From positions 95,798-159,797 of the forward strand of contig NZ_JBGORW010000007.1 of NCBI RefSeq assembly GCF_041538065.1: a DNA stretch of 64,000 nt, written 5' to 3'. The translations under genes and the position numbers were made by a program. Shown here piece by piece: positions 7,886 to 15,817 of the stretch; position 1 is the first letter of the stretch; every line of letters starts with the position of its first letter. The notes under the pieces were generated by a model, which saw only the letters and a list, made by a program, of their open reading frames with translations, searched no databases and was not told where the DNA came from. Source of the stretch: Leptotrichia hongkongensis. Its GTDB lineage: Bacteria > Fusobacteriota > Fusobacteriia > Fusobacteriales > Leptotrichiaceae.

Positions 7886-8614
7886 TTAATCATTGCAACT
7901 TTCAATAAATTTATCAAAAATCTTCTGCATTTTCTCATTTCCACGAACTGCCATCATTTCAGGATGCCATTGTACTGCATAAAAGAATTTATGATTTTTA
8001 TTTTGAAAAGCTTCTATTATACCATCATTTGCTTTTGCAATAGAAGTCAAATTATTTCCCAAATCTTTTATCATTTGATGATGATAAGAATTAATTCTTG
8101 TTTTTTCACCAAAAATTTCAAATAAAATATTGTCTTTTTCAATATTAATATCGTGTGTAGGCAAGTCAGGAAGCCACTTTTGCATGTGATTAATAGTTGT
8201 TCCTGTATATTTTACATCTTGATACAAACTTCCGCCAAAATAAATATTTGCAATTTGCAATCCACGGCAAATCCCCAAAATAGGCTTTCCAGTTTTTATA
8301 AATTCATCTAAAATTTCAAGTTCAAATTTATCTCGCTCTGGTGTAATGCTTCCAACTTCCTGCAGACAGTCCTCTCCATATAAAATCGGATTAGGATCCC
8401 CTCCCCCAGAAAGTAAAAGACCATCTAAATGCTGAATTTGTTCCCTTATAACTTCCATATTTTCTGTTATTGGCAAAATAAACGGTATTCCTCCAGCATT
8501 TATAACAGCTTTACTGTAATCCACAGAAACTATTGTCTTATGATCATTCAGTCTGTTCGGGTTTAATTCCAGCGAAGTAGTAATTCCTATAATTGGTTTT
8601 CTTTTATTGTTCAT
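7886..8614 (-). CDS. Class-I glutamine amidotransferase-like hydrolase (peptidase C26, PuuD type)
   Basis: This 242-residue protein belongs to the gamma-glutamyl hydrolase family. The nucleophile Cys116 lies in LGICRGLQ, and His217 and Glu219 lie in VQWHPE, so the full Cys-His-Glu triad is present. LLLSGGGDPNP near residue 67 forms the oxyanion region. Relatives hydrolyse gamma-glutamyl bonds, as in gamma-glutamyl-GABA. It is the last gene of a four-gene operon with a dipeptidase and an LD-carboxypeptidase, so cleavage of a gamma-glutamyl bond in peptidoglycan peptides is an attractive alternative substrate. That is inference. The product should be cytoplasmic. Confidence 0.85.
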   Translation of the reverse strand: MNNKRKPIIGITTSLELNPNRLNDHKTIVSVDYSKAVINAGGIPFILPITENMEVIREQIQHLDGLLLSGGGDPNPILYGEDCLQEVGSITPERDKFELEILDEFIKTGKPILGICRGLQIANIYFGGSLYQDVKYTGTTINHMQKWLPDLPTHDINIEKDNILFEIFGEKTRINSYHHQMIKDLGNNLTSIAKANDGIIEAFQNKNHKFFYAVQWHPEMMAVRGNEKMQKIFDKFIESCND

Positions 8615-8654
8615 TTATTAAGTTCCTTTCTTTTCTCAATTTTACTATTATTTT

Positions 8655-9638
8655 TTATTTAAAATTTCTCACTCTTCCAAAAAAGTCAATAAAATTTTTA
8701 TAAGTTACCATCTCAATCTCATTTTCAGAATATCCTCTTTTTTTCAAGGCTTTTTTCACATTTCCTAACTCTGTAACATCGTGAAGACCAAGAAGTCCAT
8801 CAGGCTCTTCTCCTTCTGGAGTATAATATTCCGCAAAGTCAAGTCCAAATCCGACTTTATCCAGTCCAATTTTTTCAGCTACGTACTCTAAATGATTTAA
8901 AAGCATTTCTAGATTTTTCTCATTTTCATTTTGGCTAACAAAATTATGGTAACTGTTCATTCCAACCATTCCCCCTCGCTCACCAATACATAAAATTTGA
9001 TCATCAGTCAAATTTCTCATTGACGGACAAAGGCTTCTGGCATTAGAATGTGAAGCAAAAAAAGGTTTTTTGGAATGTTTGGCAATATCCCAGAATGTTT
9101 TATCGTTGGCATGCGAAACATCAAGCAGGATTCCCAATTCATTAATTATTCTCACAGCATCAATTCCAAGTGAAGTCAATCCCCTGTTTTTATCTCCGCT
9201 CTGTCCTGTTGCAAAAGCGTTTGTTTCATTCCAAGTCATTCCAATATGTCGCACACCAAGCTGATTTAATAAATAAATATAATCAAGTTTATCTCCAATC
9301 CCTGGGAGCCCTTCTATCCCAAGCATAACTCCAAATTTTTTCTCTTCTTCCTTAACATTTTCCCAATTTTCAAAAATTTTAAAATCAGATGGCTCTTTTA
9401 TAACCTTTATCAAATCTTTTGCGTGATACAATTCTTCAGTCATCGCTCGTAAATCCGCAAAAAAATATTCTTCAGCATTCTCCACTTCATTCACATTCAA
9501 ATAAATAACAAAAATTCCTCCAGAAAGCCCTCCTTTTAAGAATTTTTCCTTGTACTTATTTCTGATAACATCTTTATTTCCCTTCTGATATTCCCAGAAA
9601 TTATCTGTCCACACATCTGCATGCATATCAAAAAACAT
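8655..9638 (-). CDS. Membrane-dipeptidase family (M19) dipeptidase
   Basis: The 327-residue protein is a renal-dipeptidase-type metallopeptidase. The zinc ligands are visible as His6 and Asp8 (MHADVW), Glu109 (LGIEGLPG), His176 (DVSHANDK) and His197 (FASHSNAR). Bacterial M19 enzymes cleave dipeptides, including L-D and D-containing forms. There is no signal peptide, so it should act in the cytoplasm. It lies 40 bases before the C26 gene and 50 bases after the LD-carboxypeptidase gene. In this setting it would cleave the short peptides released by the carboxypeptidase. AAGGA precedes the ATG at a normal distance. Confidence 0.9.
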   Translation of the reverse strand: MFFDMHADVWTDNFWEYQKGNKDVIRNKYKEKFLKGGLSGGIFVIYLNVNEVENAEEYFFADLRAMTEELYHAKDLIKVIKEPSDFKIFENWENVKEEEKKFGVMLGIEGLPGIGDKLDYIYLLNQLGVRHIGMTWNETNAFATGQSGDKNRGLTSLGIDAVRIINELGILLDVSHANDKTFWDIAKHSKKPFFASHSNARSLCPSMRNLTDDQILCIGERGGMVGMNSYHNFVSQNENEKNLEMLLNHLEYVAEKIGLDKVGFGLDFAEYYTPEGEEPDGLLGLHDVTELGNVKKALKKRGYSENEIEMVTYKNFIDFFGRVRNFK

Positions 9639-9688
9639 TGATTTTTCCTTCTTTCTATGTAAATTTATTTATACTTTTTTCTGTACTT

Positions 9689-10651
9689 CTATTTTTCAAA
9701 ATAAATTTCATTTATATTTTCATTAATTTTCAAAGTACATTTTGCTCCCATCGGTATTGTTACCAAGTCAGGCTTTTCATGTCCACTTTCAAGTCCATAA
9801 ATTATAGGCTTTTCATAATTTTTGAAAAAATCTTTTAAAAAGTCCATTAACTCATAATTTTCCCCATAAGTATTCTCACAGCCCGCAAAATTACCTAACA
9901 AAACTGCATTACAATCTTCAAATTTTCCAGCATATTTCAAATGTGTCATCATTCTGTCAATTCTGCTGATTTCTTCTTCTATTTCTTCAATAAAAAATAT
10001 TTTTCCTTTTGTATCAATTTCATAATCTGTTCCTAAAGTTGTAACAATTATTGAAAGATTTCCGCCAGTTAATTCGCCGTTTATTTTTTTATTTTCAAAA
10101 TCTTTCTTATACAGAAGTGAAGTTTCTTTTTCTGTTCCAGCTTTTTCATCTATTGGATTTCTAAATAACCATTTTTCATCTTTTTTCTTATCCAAGGCAT
10201 TAAAAAAAGATTTTTTTGTAAACTTATTAAAATCATTAAACATATTCGACTTTACCATAGGACCGTGAAAAACTCCCAAATTACACTTTTGATTAAAAGC
10301 AATGCTCAAATTTGTAACATCGCTATAACCCACAAAAACTTTAGGATTTTTCTTTATCAATTCATAGTCCAGCTTATCCAAAAGTTGCGAAGCACTAAAT
10401 CCGCCCTTCACACAAAAAATACCTTTAATTTCGTCATCAGAAAAAGCCCTGTGCAAATCTGTTACCCTAATTTCAGGCGTTCCCGCCATATATCCTCCAA
10501 TATTTTCAAAAAGGCTTTCCCCTAAGACTGGCTCAAAACCTAAGTTTTTCATAGTTTCCTTACATTTTTCAATATCTTCTGCCAAAATAGGCGAAGAAGT
10601 GCAAACTAAAAACACTTTATCTCCTTGTTTCAATGGCTCTGGAAAATACAT
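9689..10651 (-). CDS. LD-carboxypeptidase (S66 family, LdcA/MccF-like)
   Basis: The 320-residue product is a serine peptidase of family S66. Catalytic Ser110 lies in VGYSDVTN, the Glu near 222 lies in FFIEEIEEE, and His291 lies in ESGHEKPD. LdcA removes the terminal D-alanine from murein tetrapeptides in the cytoplasm during cell-wall recycling. MccF relatives cleave microcin C. The operon with a dipeptidase and a C26 hydrolase favours murein-peptide recycling. The start has AAGGAG at a suitable distance. Length fits the family. The exact substrate cannot be decided from the sequence. Confidence 0.88.
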   Translation of the reverse strand: MYFPEPLKQGDKVFLVCTSSPILAEDIEKCKETMKNLGFEPVLGESLFENIGGYMAGTPEIRVTDLHRAFSDDEIKGIFCVKGGFSASQLLDKLDYELIKKNPKVFVGYSDVTNLSIAFNQKCNLGVFHGPMVKSNMFNDFNKFTKKSFFNALDKKKDEKWLFRNPIDEKAGTEKETSLLYKKDFENKKINGELTGGNLSIIVTTLGTDYEIDTKGKIFFIEEIEEEISRIDRMMTHLKYAGKFEDCNAVLLGNFAGCENTYGENYELMDFLKDFFKNYEKPIIYGLESGHEKPDLVTIPMGAKCTLKINENINEIYFEK

Positions 10652-10697
10652 CCTTAAACTCCTTTTTTATTATTTTCTTTAGTTATAAAGTTTTATT

Positions 10698-11189
10698 TTA
10701 AATATTCATTTTGTTGATTTCAATTTTAAAAACAACTTTTGTAACGATTTTTCTTATATTCCCAGAATCATCATTTTCAGAAACATTAAGTTCAGGCTTG
10801 TGAACATCATTTGGGAAAAAGACAAGAACATCTCCAGTTTTCATAACTATATCAAATGCTTTATCACCTTCTAAAATTGTAAGGTCCTTCTCTTCATCAA
10901 AGCTCTTGACTTCCATATCTCGAATATCATTAATTGCGACTTTTTCAGTTCCATTAATCATAATCTGTACATCCAAATATTTTTTGTGACTTTCCCAAAA
11001 TTTCTCATTTTCACTTTTCGTAAAATATTTTCCAAGATTCATTTTGATATTGTTATAACCAACATCATAACTTCCATTTACAAGTGATAAAATTTTATTT
11101 TCATTTTTTTTGGCAAATTCAATACAAAATCGAATATCCTTTGCTAAACTTTTGTTTTGAATTTCATTGTTCACATTTGTAATAATCAT
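10698..11189 (-). CDS. YhcH/YjgK/YiaL-family protein
   Basis: This 163-residue protein belongs to the YhcH (EbgC-like, cupin-fold) family. Typical segments are SHKKYLDVQIMINGTEKV near residue 66 and GDVLVFFPNDVHKPEL near residue 116, whose Asp, His and Glu residues bind a metal. In E. coli YhcH (NanQ) acts on sialic acid; other members are linked to sugar use. The ATG at 11189 is preferred over the GTG nine bases upstream, because AAGGAG lies about ten bases before the ATG and touches the GTG. It is the first gene of the peptidase operon and follows a strong promoter with a dyad symmetry. Confidence 0.85.
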   Translation of the reverse strand: MIITNVNNEIQNKSLAKDIRFCIEFAKKNENKILSLVNGSYDVGYNNIKMNLGKYFTKSENEKFWESHKKYLDVQIMINGTEKVAINDIRDMEVKSFDEEKDLTILEGDKAFDIVMKTGDVLVFFPNDVHKPELNVSENDDSGNIRKIVTKVVFKIEINKMNI

Positions 11190-11211
11190 TTCTTGCACTC
11201 TCCTTCAAAAA

Positions 11212-11238
11212 AATCACAGTTAACTTTCAACTGTGATT
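11212..11238. promoter_or_regulatory. Dyad operator candidate overlapping -10 and start site
   Basis: AATCACAGTT (11212-11221) and AACTGTGATT (11229-11238) form a perfect 10-bp inverted repeat with a 7-base centre. The dyad overlaps the -10 box and the expected transcription start, and ends directly before the ribosome binding site. That position suits a repressor operator. On the minus strand the repeat is followed by seven T residues, so it could also end transcripts arriving from dus. Confidence 0.6.
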
Positions 11239-11264
11239 ATACCCTTTTTTATTAAGAATTTCAA
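11236..11264 (-). promoter_or_regulatory. Promoter of the YhcH-peptidase operon
   Basis: On the minus strand TTGAAA (11264-11259) and a perfect TATAAT (11241-11236) are separated by exactly 17 bases. Transcription should start near 11229, inside the dyad described next. Confidence 0.75.
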
Positions 11265-11277
11265 TAAAAAAACTTAT

Positions 11278-12255
11278 TTACAACATTTTAATCATCTTTA
11301 TTTTTTCAAAAATTCTTTTTTCCAAAATAATTTTGTCAATATCTGTTTTCAGATTTTCATCATAAAAGTTCTCAATTACTGCGAATTCACTATCTCTATC
11401 CAAATTTTTATCCCAAAATTTGTGAAAATATGGACGTAAAAATTTGTTTATTTCAAGTACAGCCTTCATCTCGCCTTTATGTTTCGCAATATTTTGCAGG
11501 TGTTCCAACACAATCGATTTTGTTTCGTCAAAAGTTTGAATTGTGTTTATTTTGCCAATATTGAGAAATTCCCTTGTTTGTTGAATTAACCAAGGATTAC
11601 CTATTATTCCACGTGAAAGTATTATACCGTCAAGATTGCAGGAGGATGTTTTTCGTTTTATCTCGGTAGGCTCAAATAAATCACCATTTCCAAAAAAATT
11701 TATATTTCTTGGCATTTTGCTTAGTTTTTCAACAATTTCCCAGTTGGCAGTTCCAGAATACATTTGCTTTTGAGTTCGTCCATGCACACAGATAAAATCA
11801 AGGTTATGCTTATTTGCCAAATTCAAAAAAATTTCAGGATTGTCAAAATCTTTATAACCAACACGTATTTTTATCGAAATTTCAGCATCAATATTTTGTG
11901 TTTCCAAAAGAACCTGATCAACTAAGTCATAGTTTTCAAGAAGCGCTGAACCTGCTCCGTTTTTTATAATTTTAGGCTGTGGGCACCCCATATTTATATT
12001 AATTTTTCTAAATCCCAAATTTTTCAACTTTAAAATCCCTGCAATCAATTCATCCTTATCTCCGCCAAAAATTTGTGTTCCAGTTCGCTGTTTATCATCA
12101 CATTTTAAAAGTTCATTTATTGTAGTATCATCCTCACGATTCAGTAAATTAGCATTTACCATTTCTGTAAACAAAAAATCTGGCTTAAATTTTTGAAGTA
12201 TTTTTCTAAAGGAATAATCAGTAGTCCCAGCCATTGGGGCAGTATATATTTTCAT
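11278..12255 (-). CDS. dus: tRNA-dihydrouridine synthase
   Basis: This 325-residue flavoenzyme reduces uridines in the tRNA D-loop. MKIYTAPMAGTTDYSFR starts the TIM barrel and binds FMN. The active-site Cys91 lies in NMGCPQPKIIKNGAGSAL, which is nearly canonical. CVHGRTQKQMYSG near residue 178 and FGNGDLF near 214 complete the FMN site. The C-terminal helical domain binds tRNA. Which Dus subfamily (A, B or C) it belongs to is uncertain; the sequence looks like the single general Dus seen in many fusobacteria and Firmicutes. Its own promoter lies upstream and a dyad downstream could terminate it. Confidence 0.93.
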   Translation of the reverse strand: MKIYTAPMAGTTDYSFRKILQKFKPDFLFTEMVNANLLNREDDTTINELLKCDDKQRTGTQIFGGDKDELIAGILKLKNLGFRKININMGCPQPKIIKNGAGSALLENYDLVDQVLLETQNIDAEISIKIRVGYKDFDNPEIFLNLANKHNLDFICVHGRTQKQMYSGTANWEIVEKLSKMPRNINFFGNGDLFEPTEIKRKTSSCNLDGIILSRGIIGNPWLIQQTREFLNIGKINTIQTFDETKSIVLEHLQNIAKHKGEMKAVLEINKFLRPYFHKFWDKNLDRDSEFAVIENFYDENLKTDIDKIILEKRIFEKIKMIKML

Positions 12256-12280
12256 TTTTTCTCCTATTTTTTTATTTTAC

Positions 12281-12309
12281 ATTATATACTTAAAATGAAA
12301 AAAAATCAA
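12281..12309 (-). promoter_or_regulatory. Promoter of dus
   Basis: On the minus strand TTGATT (12309-12304) and TATAAT (12286-12281) are 17 bases apart, 25 bases before the dus start codon. Confidence 0.6.
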
Positions 12310-12367
12310 ATTTAGAAAGATTATTTTCCAAAAGAAAATTAATTTTTATTGTACTAGTTTAAATTTA

Positions 12368-12395
12368 TTGACATTTCTTAAATTTATAGTATAAT
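12368..12395 (+). promoter_or_regulatory. Promoter of the acidic secreted protein gene
   Basis: A consensus TTGACA at 12368-12373 and TATAAT at 12390-12395 are 16 bases apart. This is among the best sigma-70 promoters in the window, which suggests high expression. Confidence 0.75.
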
Positions 12396-12443
12396 GGATA
12401 TCAAAGGAAAATATAATTTTTTTAAAATGGAGGAATTCATAAA

Positions 12444-12746
12444 ATGAAAAAAATTTTTTTGATATTAGGAACACTAATTGTAATTTCAACAAACTCAATT
12501 GCTGGTTGGGCAAAATATAGAGATAAAGTTATAAATGGAGTAAAAGATTCTTTTCAAAATTATTCTGAAGATGAAGACTATACTCAAAATTATATTGGTG
12601 ATTCTTATAATGATTATTATGAAGACGATAACGAATATGATGGTGCTGATGAAGATTATTACGACAATGATGACTATGAAAGCGATTATGAAGATAATTA
12701 TGATGAGAATAGTGATGAATATGATGATGGCTACTATTATGATTAG
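12444..12746 (+). CDS. Small secreted Asp/Glu/Tyr-rich protein
   Basis: The 100-residue product starts after GGAGG and begins with a signal peptide (MKKIFLILGTLIVISTNSIA, cleavage likely after Ala20). A short basic stretch, GWAKYRDKVINGVKDSF, follows. From about residue 40 to the end almost every residue is Asp, Glu, Tyr, Asn or Ser, as in NDYYEDDNEYDGADEDYYDN. The mature protein is therefore highly acidic and probably disordered. Such sequences can bind calcium, basic proteins or surfaces, but the role here is unknown. No family is recognised. The strong upstream promoter, the clear signal peptide and the coding-type start support a real gene. An overlapping frame in the same strand is a shadow. 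Confidence 0.7.
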   Translation: MKKIFLILGTLIVISTNSIAGWAKYRDKVINGVKDSFQNYSEDEDYTQNYIGDSYNDYYEDDNEYDGADEDYYDNDDYESDYEDNYDENSDEYDDGYYYD

Positions 12747-12868
12747 TTTTATTTAAATAGAGATTGATTGAACTTTATTTTGTAGATTTTTTTTATTTTA
12801 AAATTTATCAATTTTTTTACAAAAATATCTATCTTATTCAAATAAAAGAATTTCAAAGTCAAAATAAA

Positions 12869-12896
12869 TTGAAATAATATAAAGACATTGTATAAT
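12869..12896 (+). promoter_or_regulatory. Promoter of the OmpA-type lipoprotein gene
   Basis: TTGAAA at 12869-12874 and TATAAT at 12891-12896 are separated by 16 bases, 43 bases before the start codon. Confidence 0.65.
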
Positions 12897-12939
12897 TTTA
12901 TTGAAAACTAAAAAAGATCAATTTAAAGGAGGAGTCAAT

Positions 12940-13587
12940 ATGAAAAAAGTATTAGCAATTATTCTATTATCATTATTAACAGTAGTTTCTTGTACAACTG
13001 CTACTGATGGAACTAGAAAAGTTAGTAAAACTGGAGTTGGAGCAGGAATTGGAGCGGCAGCAGGAGCTGTAATTGGACAAGTTATCGGAAAAGATACAAA
13101 AGGTACATTAATTGGTACAGCTGGAGGGGCCGCAGTTGGAGCAGCTATTGGAAATATATTTGATAGACAGGAAAAAGAATTAAGAAATAAATTAAAAGGA
13201 ACAGGAGTGGATGTAAAAAGAACTGGAGAAGGTGAAATCAAATTGACAGCACCTGAAAACATTACTTTTGATTTAAATAGCTACGTAATTAAGCCACAAT
13301 TTAAAAATACGTTGGATTCAGTAGCAACTGTATTAAAAACTTATCCTGATTCAACAATTGTAGTTTCAGGACATACAGATACAACAGGAAATGATACAAT
13401 TAACAATCCGCTTTCTGTAAATCGTGCAAATTCAGTAGAATCTTACCTTGAGTCACAAGGTATTTCAAGCTCAAGAATAACTTCACGTGGTTATGGAAGC
13501 AAACAGCCAATTGCAAGTAATTCGACAGAAACTGGAAGAGCTCAAAATAGAAGAGTAGAAATTGCTATAATCGCAAATCAACAATAA
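12940..13587 (+). CDS. OmpA-family outer-membrane lipoprotein with glycine zipper
   Basis: The start is the ATG at 12940, after AAAGGAGG. The 215-residue product opens with a lipoprotein signal peptide whose lipobox Cys is at position 18 (LLTVVSCTT). Residues 30-75 form a glycine-zipper segment (GAGIGAAAGAVIGQVIG and AGGAAVGAAIGN) that could sit in a membrane. The C-terminal half is an OmpA-like peptidoglycan-binding domain with VSGHTDTTGND near residue 140 and SRGYGSKQPIA near 183, ending QNRRVEIAI. It anchors the outer membrane to the murein, as Pal and YfiB-type proteins do. No Tol genes are nearby, so I do not call it pal. Confidence 0.88.
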   Translation: MKKVLAIILLSLLTVVSCTTATDGTRKVSKTGVGAGIGAAAGAVIGQVIGKDTKGTLIGTAGGAAVGAAIGNIFDRQEKELRNKLKGTGVDVKRTGEGEIKLTAPENITFDLNSYVIKPQFKNTLDSVATVLKTYPDSTIVVSGHTDTTGNDTINNPLSVNRANSVESYLESQGISSSRITSRGYGSKQPIASNSTETGRAQNRRVEIAIIANQQ

Positions 13588-13602
13588 TCTTTAAAAATTT
13601 TT

Positions 13603-13644
13603 AGGGGTTTTTTCAAATTAAATTTTGAATTAACTCCTTTTTTT
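13603..13644 (+). terminator. Terminator after the OmpA lipoprotein gene
   Basis: AGGGGTTTTTTCAAA pairs imperfectly (12 of 15) with TTTGAATTAACTCCT across a short loop. A run of T residues follows at about 13637-13644. Confidence 0.5.
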
Positions 13645-13775
13645 ACGAAGTTTTGAAATGATAGATAGTCTTTTTGAGATTGAAAAAATATATAAAAAGA
13701 AATAACTTGACTATAGATGAGCCTAACTTTTTACTCTCATTTTAAACTAAAATTACTATAAATTTAGGAGGTTTT

Positions 13776-14594
13776 ATGAAAAAAAATATATTATTAAAAT
13801 TTATGCTGTTAATCGGAATTTTACTAAGTTTCACATTAAATGCTGGAAATAAAGAAAATTTTAACAATTTTGAAAAATTTTCATTTAGAATGTCAAATAA
13901 TCCTGATTATATAAGCTATAGAATAATATTAGGAAATGGGGATAAATATCCTGTTCAGTTAAATGTGGGAAACTATTTGGCTTTTATGCCTTCAAGATAT
14001 GCTGCAGTCAATGTTTATGAATTTTTATCTGATACTTTGAAAAAAGATTTTAAAATTATAAAGGTAAATAAAAAAGGAAAAATAACAGATCAATCTAAAA
14101 TTATAAAATATTCTTCAAATGATTTTTTTCTAAACTATAAAGACAATGTAGATTTCGAGAAAGCTGAACTAAAGTCACTAGGAATGGTGTTTGCAGGAGT
14201 AAAAAATGTAGGAACAGGAGAATACAAAATAACTGCTTATGGAAATAAGGGAATTTCTGGAGGAATTGACAGTAAAGGGCTAAATTGGTTAAACTTGGCA
14301 TTTATTCCTACAAATTCAGCATTTTATATAAAAATGACAGGCGATAAAAATTTGGTGTGGAGTCCAAATCGTGACTATAACAGTATTCAATATACATTTT
14401 CAGTTGAGAATGGAAAAGTAGTGGCTGTGGATAAAAAAGGGAAACATTATTTAACTATTTATCAAAAGGATAACTCTTTATTTGTAGATATGGCGAAATA
14501 TAATCTTGAATTTCGTGTAAATCAGAATGAAAATCAATTAGAATACTGGATAAATCATAAATTAAAATATGTGGAAAAATATCGGATTATGTAA
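13776..14594 (+). CDS. Unknown secreted protein
   Basis: This 272-residue protein starts after TAGGAGG and has a signal peptide (LLKFMLLIGILLSFTLNAG). The mature part is rich in beta-strand-like stretches, such as DYISYRIILGNGDKYPVQLNVG near 45 and AGVKNVGTGEYKITAYGN near 148. A Trp-containing segment (LNWLNLAFIPTNSAFYIKMTG) follows. There are no Cys residues in the mature protein and no repeats or catalytic motif that I recognise. It is probably periplasmic or exposed at the surface. It is separated from the OmpA lipoprotein by a terminator and so is probably expressed alone. Function is unknown. Confidence 0.7.
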   Translation: MKKNILLKFMLLIGILLSFTLNAGNKENFNNFEKFSFRMSNNPDYISYRIILGNGDKYPVQLNVGNYLAFMPSRYAAVNVYEFLSDTLKKDFKIIKVNKKGKITDQSKIIKYSSNDFFLNYKDNVDFEKAELKSLGMVFAGVKNVGTGEYKITAYGNKGISGGIDSKGLNWLNLAFIPTNSAFYIKMTGDKNLVWSPNRDYNSIQYTFSVENGKVVAVDKKGKHYLTIYQKDNSLFVDMAKYNLEFRVNQNENQLEYWINHKLKYVEKYRIM

Positions 14595-14607
14595 AAATAA
14601 ATTCTTA

Positions 14608-14906
14608 CTATTTCTCATCTAAATAGAAAATATTTAATAAATTTTGAATTGTATACTATTTTCTAATGCGATTTAGTATTGGATTATTCCGTTTAATATT
14701 AGTTTTTACTATTTTTATTATGTTTTTTCTTTATTTTCGCAGGATTGCTCATTGCCGCAAATCCTTATCTTGCAGTAAAGGTTTATACTGAGAATCTCTG
14801 TCGGTTTATTAACAGAAAAAAATTATATTTTACTTATTTTAAATATTAGGTTTTTATCTTTTATTGGAAAAGTTTGTAATAAATTCATTATTTAAATGGG
14901 GGTTAG
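14608..14906 (+). repeat. MITE-like repeat, copy 1 (299 bp)
   Basis: This fills the gap between the unknown secreted gene and proC. Both ends are related inverted repeats of about 40 bp: the left begins CTATTTCTCATCTAAATAG and the right, reversed, begins CTAACCCCCATTTAAATAA. A TA precedes the left end. In the middle, TTTATTATGTTTTTTCTTT leads to a small hairpin at 14741-14765 (AGGATT/AATCCT, core GCTCATTGCCGCA). Identical hairpins occur at 40043-40067 and, reversed, at 18961-18985. It has no coding capacity, so it is a non-autonomous element. The long hairpin seen in other copies is missing. Confidence 0.6.
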
Positions 14907-14930
14907 TCTTAAAATATTTATAAATATAAC

Positions 14931-14960
14931 AAAAGAGGGGATTTTACTCCCCTGCCATTT
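14931..14960 (-). terminator. Terminator overlapping the proC stop
   Basis: On the minus strand AGGGGA (14953-14948) pairs with TCCCCT (14941-14936) and is followed by CTTTTGTT. The first arm overlaps the last codons of proC. The T run is short, so strength is uncertain. Confidence 0.5.
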
Positions 14961-15747
14961 CTTTAGACTTTTCCGTACAAGCCTTAACGGCTTCCATTAC
15001 AGTTCCTCTAAATTTACCATCTTCCAGTACTTTCAAGGCGGCAATTGTAGTTCCTCCTGGAGAAGTTACCTCATCTTTCAAAATTCCTGGATGTTTTTTT
15101 GTTTCAAGCATCATTTTAGCTGAACCTAAAACCGTTTGGGCAATAATTTCATAAGCCTTGTTCCTTGGCATTCCTTCCAATACCCCGCCATCCGCAAGAG
15201 CCTCCATAAATACGTAAACATACGCTGGTAAAGAGCCACTAATTCCTGTATATACATGCATAAGTTTTTCCTCAATTTCAATACTTTTTCCAAAACTATT
15301 CAACAATTTAAAAATCATACTTTTTTCATTTTCCTGAATGTTATGATTAAAAGAAACTGCCGTCATTCCTTCCATCACTTGAGCAGGTGTATTTGGCATA
15401 GTTCTAATAATTTTTTTGTCAGTTCCAATAATATTTTCAATAAAATTGATGCTAATTCCAGCTGCAATTGATAAAACAATAGTTTTTTCTGACAAGTCAT
15501 CTTTTATTTTATCCAGTACTTTTGGAATAATATTTGGTTTTACAGAAAGGATGAGAATATCGCTTTCTTTTGCAAGTTCGTTTTCATTTTCTGCTTTTTT
15601 TACACCGTACTCTTTTGATAATTCTTCAATTTTTTCCTTGTTTAAATCAAAAATAGCTATATTTTTATTTTCAAGAAAGTTTGAAGATGTAACGCCTTTC
15701 AATATAGAGCTTCCCATATTTCCTGCTCCAATAATTCCTAATTTCAT
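14944..15747 (-). CDS. proC: Pyrroline-5-carboxylate reductase
   Basis: The 267-residue enzyme performs the last step of proline synthesis, NAD(P)H-dependent reduction of pyrroline-5-carboxylate. The Rossmann motif LGIIGAGNMGSSILKG is at the N-terminus. ILSVKPNIIPKVL near residue 70 and IIRTMPNTPAQVMEGMTA near 113 are typical. The C-terminal dimer helix ends with DEVTSPGGTTIAALKVLE, the ProC signature. Length matches the family. It stands alone on the minus strand between a MITE-like repeat and the cobalamin adenosyltransferase gene, 70 bases downstream of the latter. Confidence 0.95.
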   Translation of the reverse strand: MKLGIIGAGNMGSSILKGVTSSNFLENKNIAIFDLNKEKIEELSKEYGVKKAENENELAKESDILILSVKPNIIPKVLDKIKDDLSEKTIVLSIAAGISINFIENIIGTDKKIIRTMPNTPAQVMEGMTAVSFNHNIQENEKSMIFKLLNSFGKSIEIEEKLMHVYTGISGSLPAYVYVFMEALADGGVLEGMPRNKAYEIIAQTVLGSAKMMLETKKHPGILKDEVTSPGGTTIAALKVLEDGKFRGTVMEAVKACTEKSKEMAGE

Positions 15748-15817
15748 TCAATTTTGCTCCTTATTCTGATATTAAAAAATTATTCTAGAAATTTTAAAAT
15801 TCTAATTTAAATACATA

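Noticed and set aside
12571..12756. Overlapping plus-strand frame rich in Ile and Met within the acidic protein gene
   Set aside because: It is the shifted reading of GAT/TAT/GAA-rich codons, with no signal peptide or ribosome binding site.
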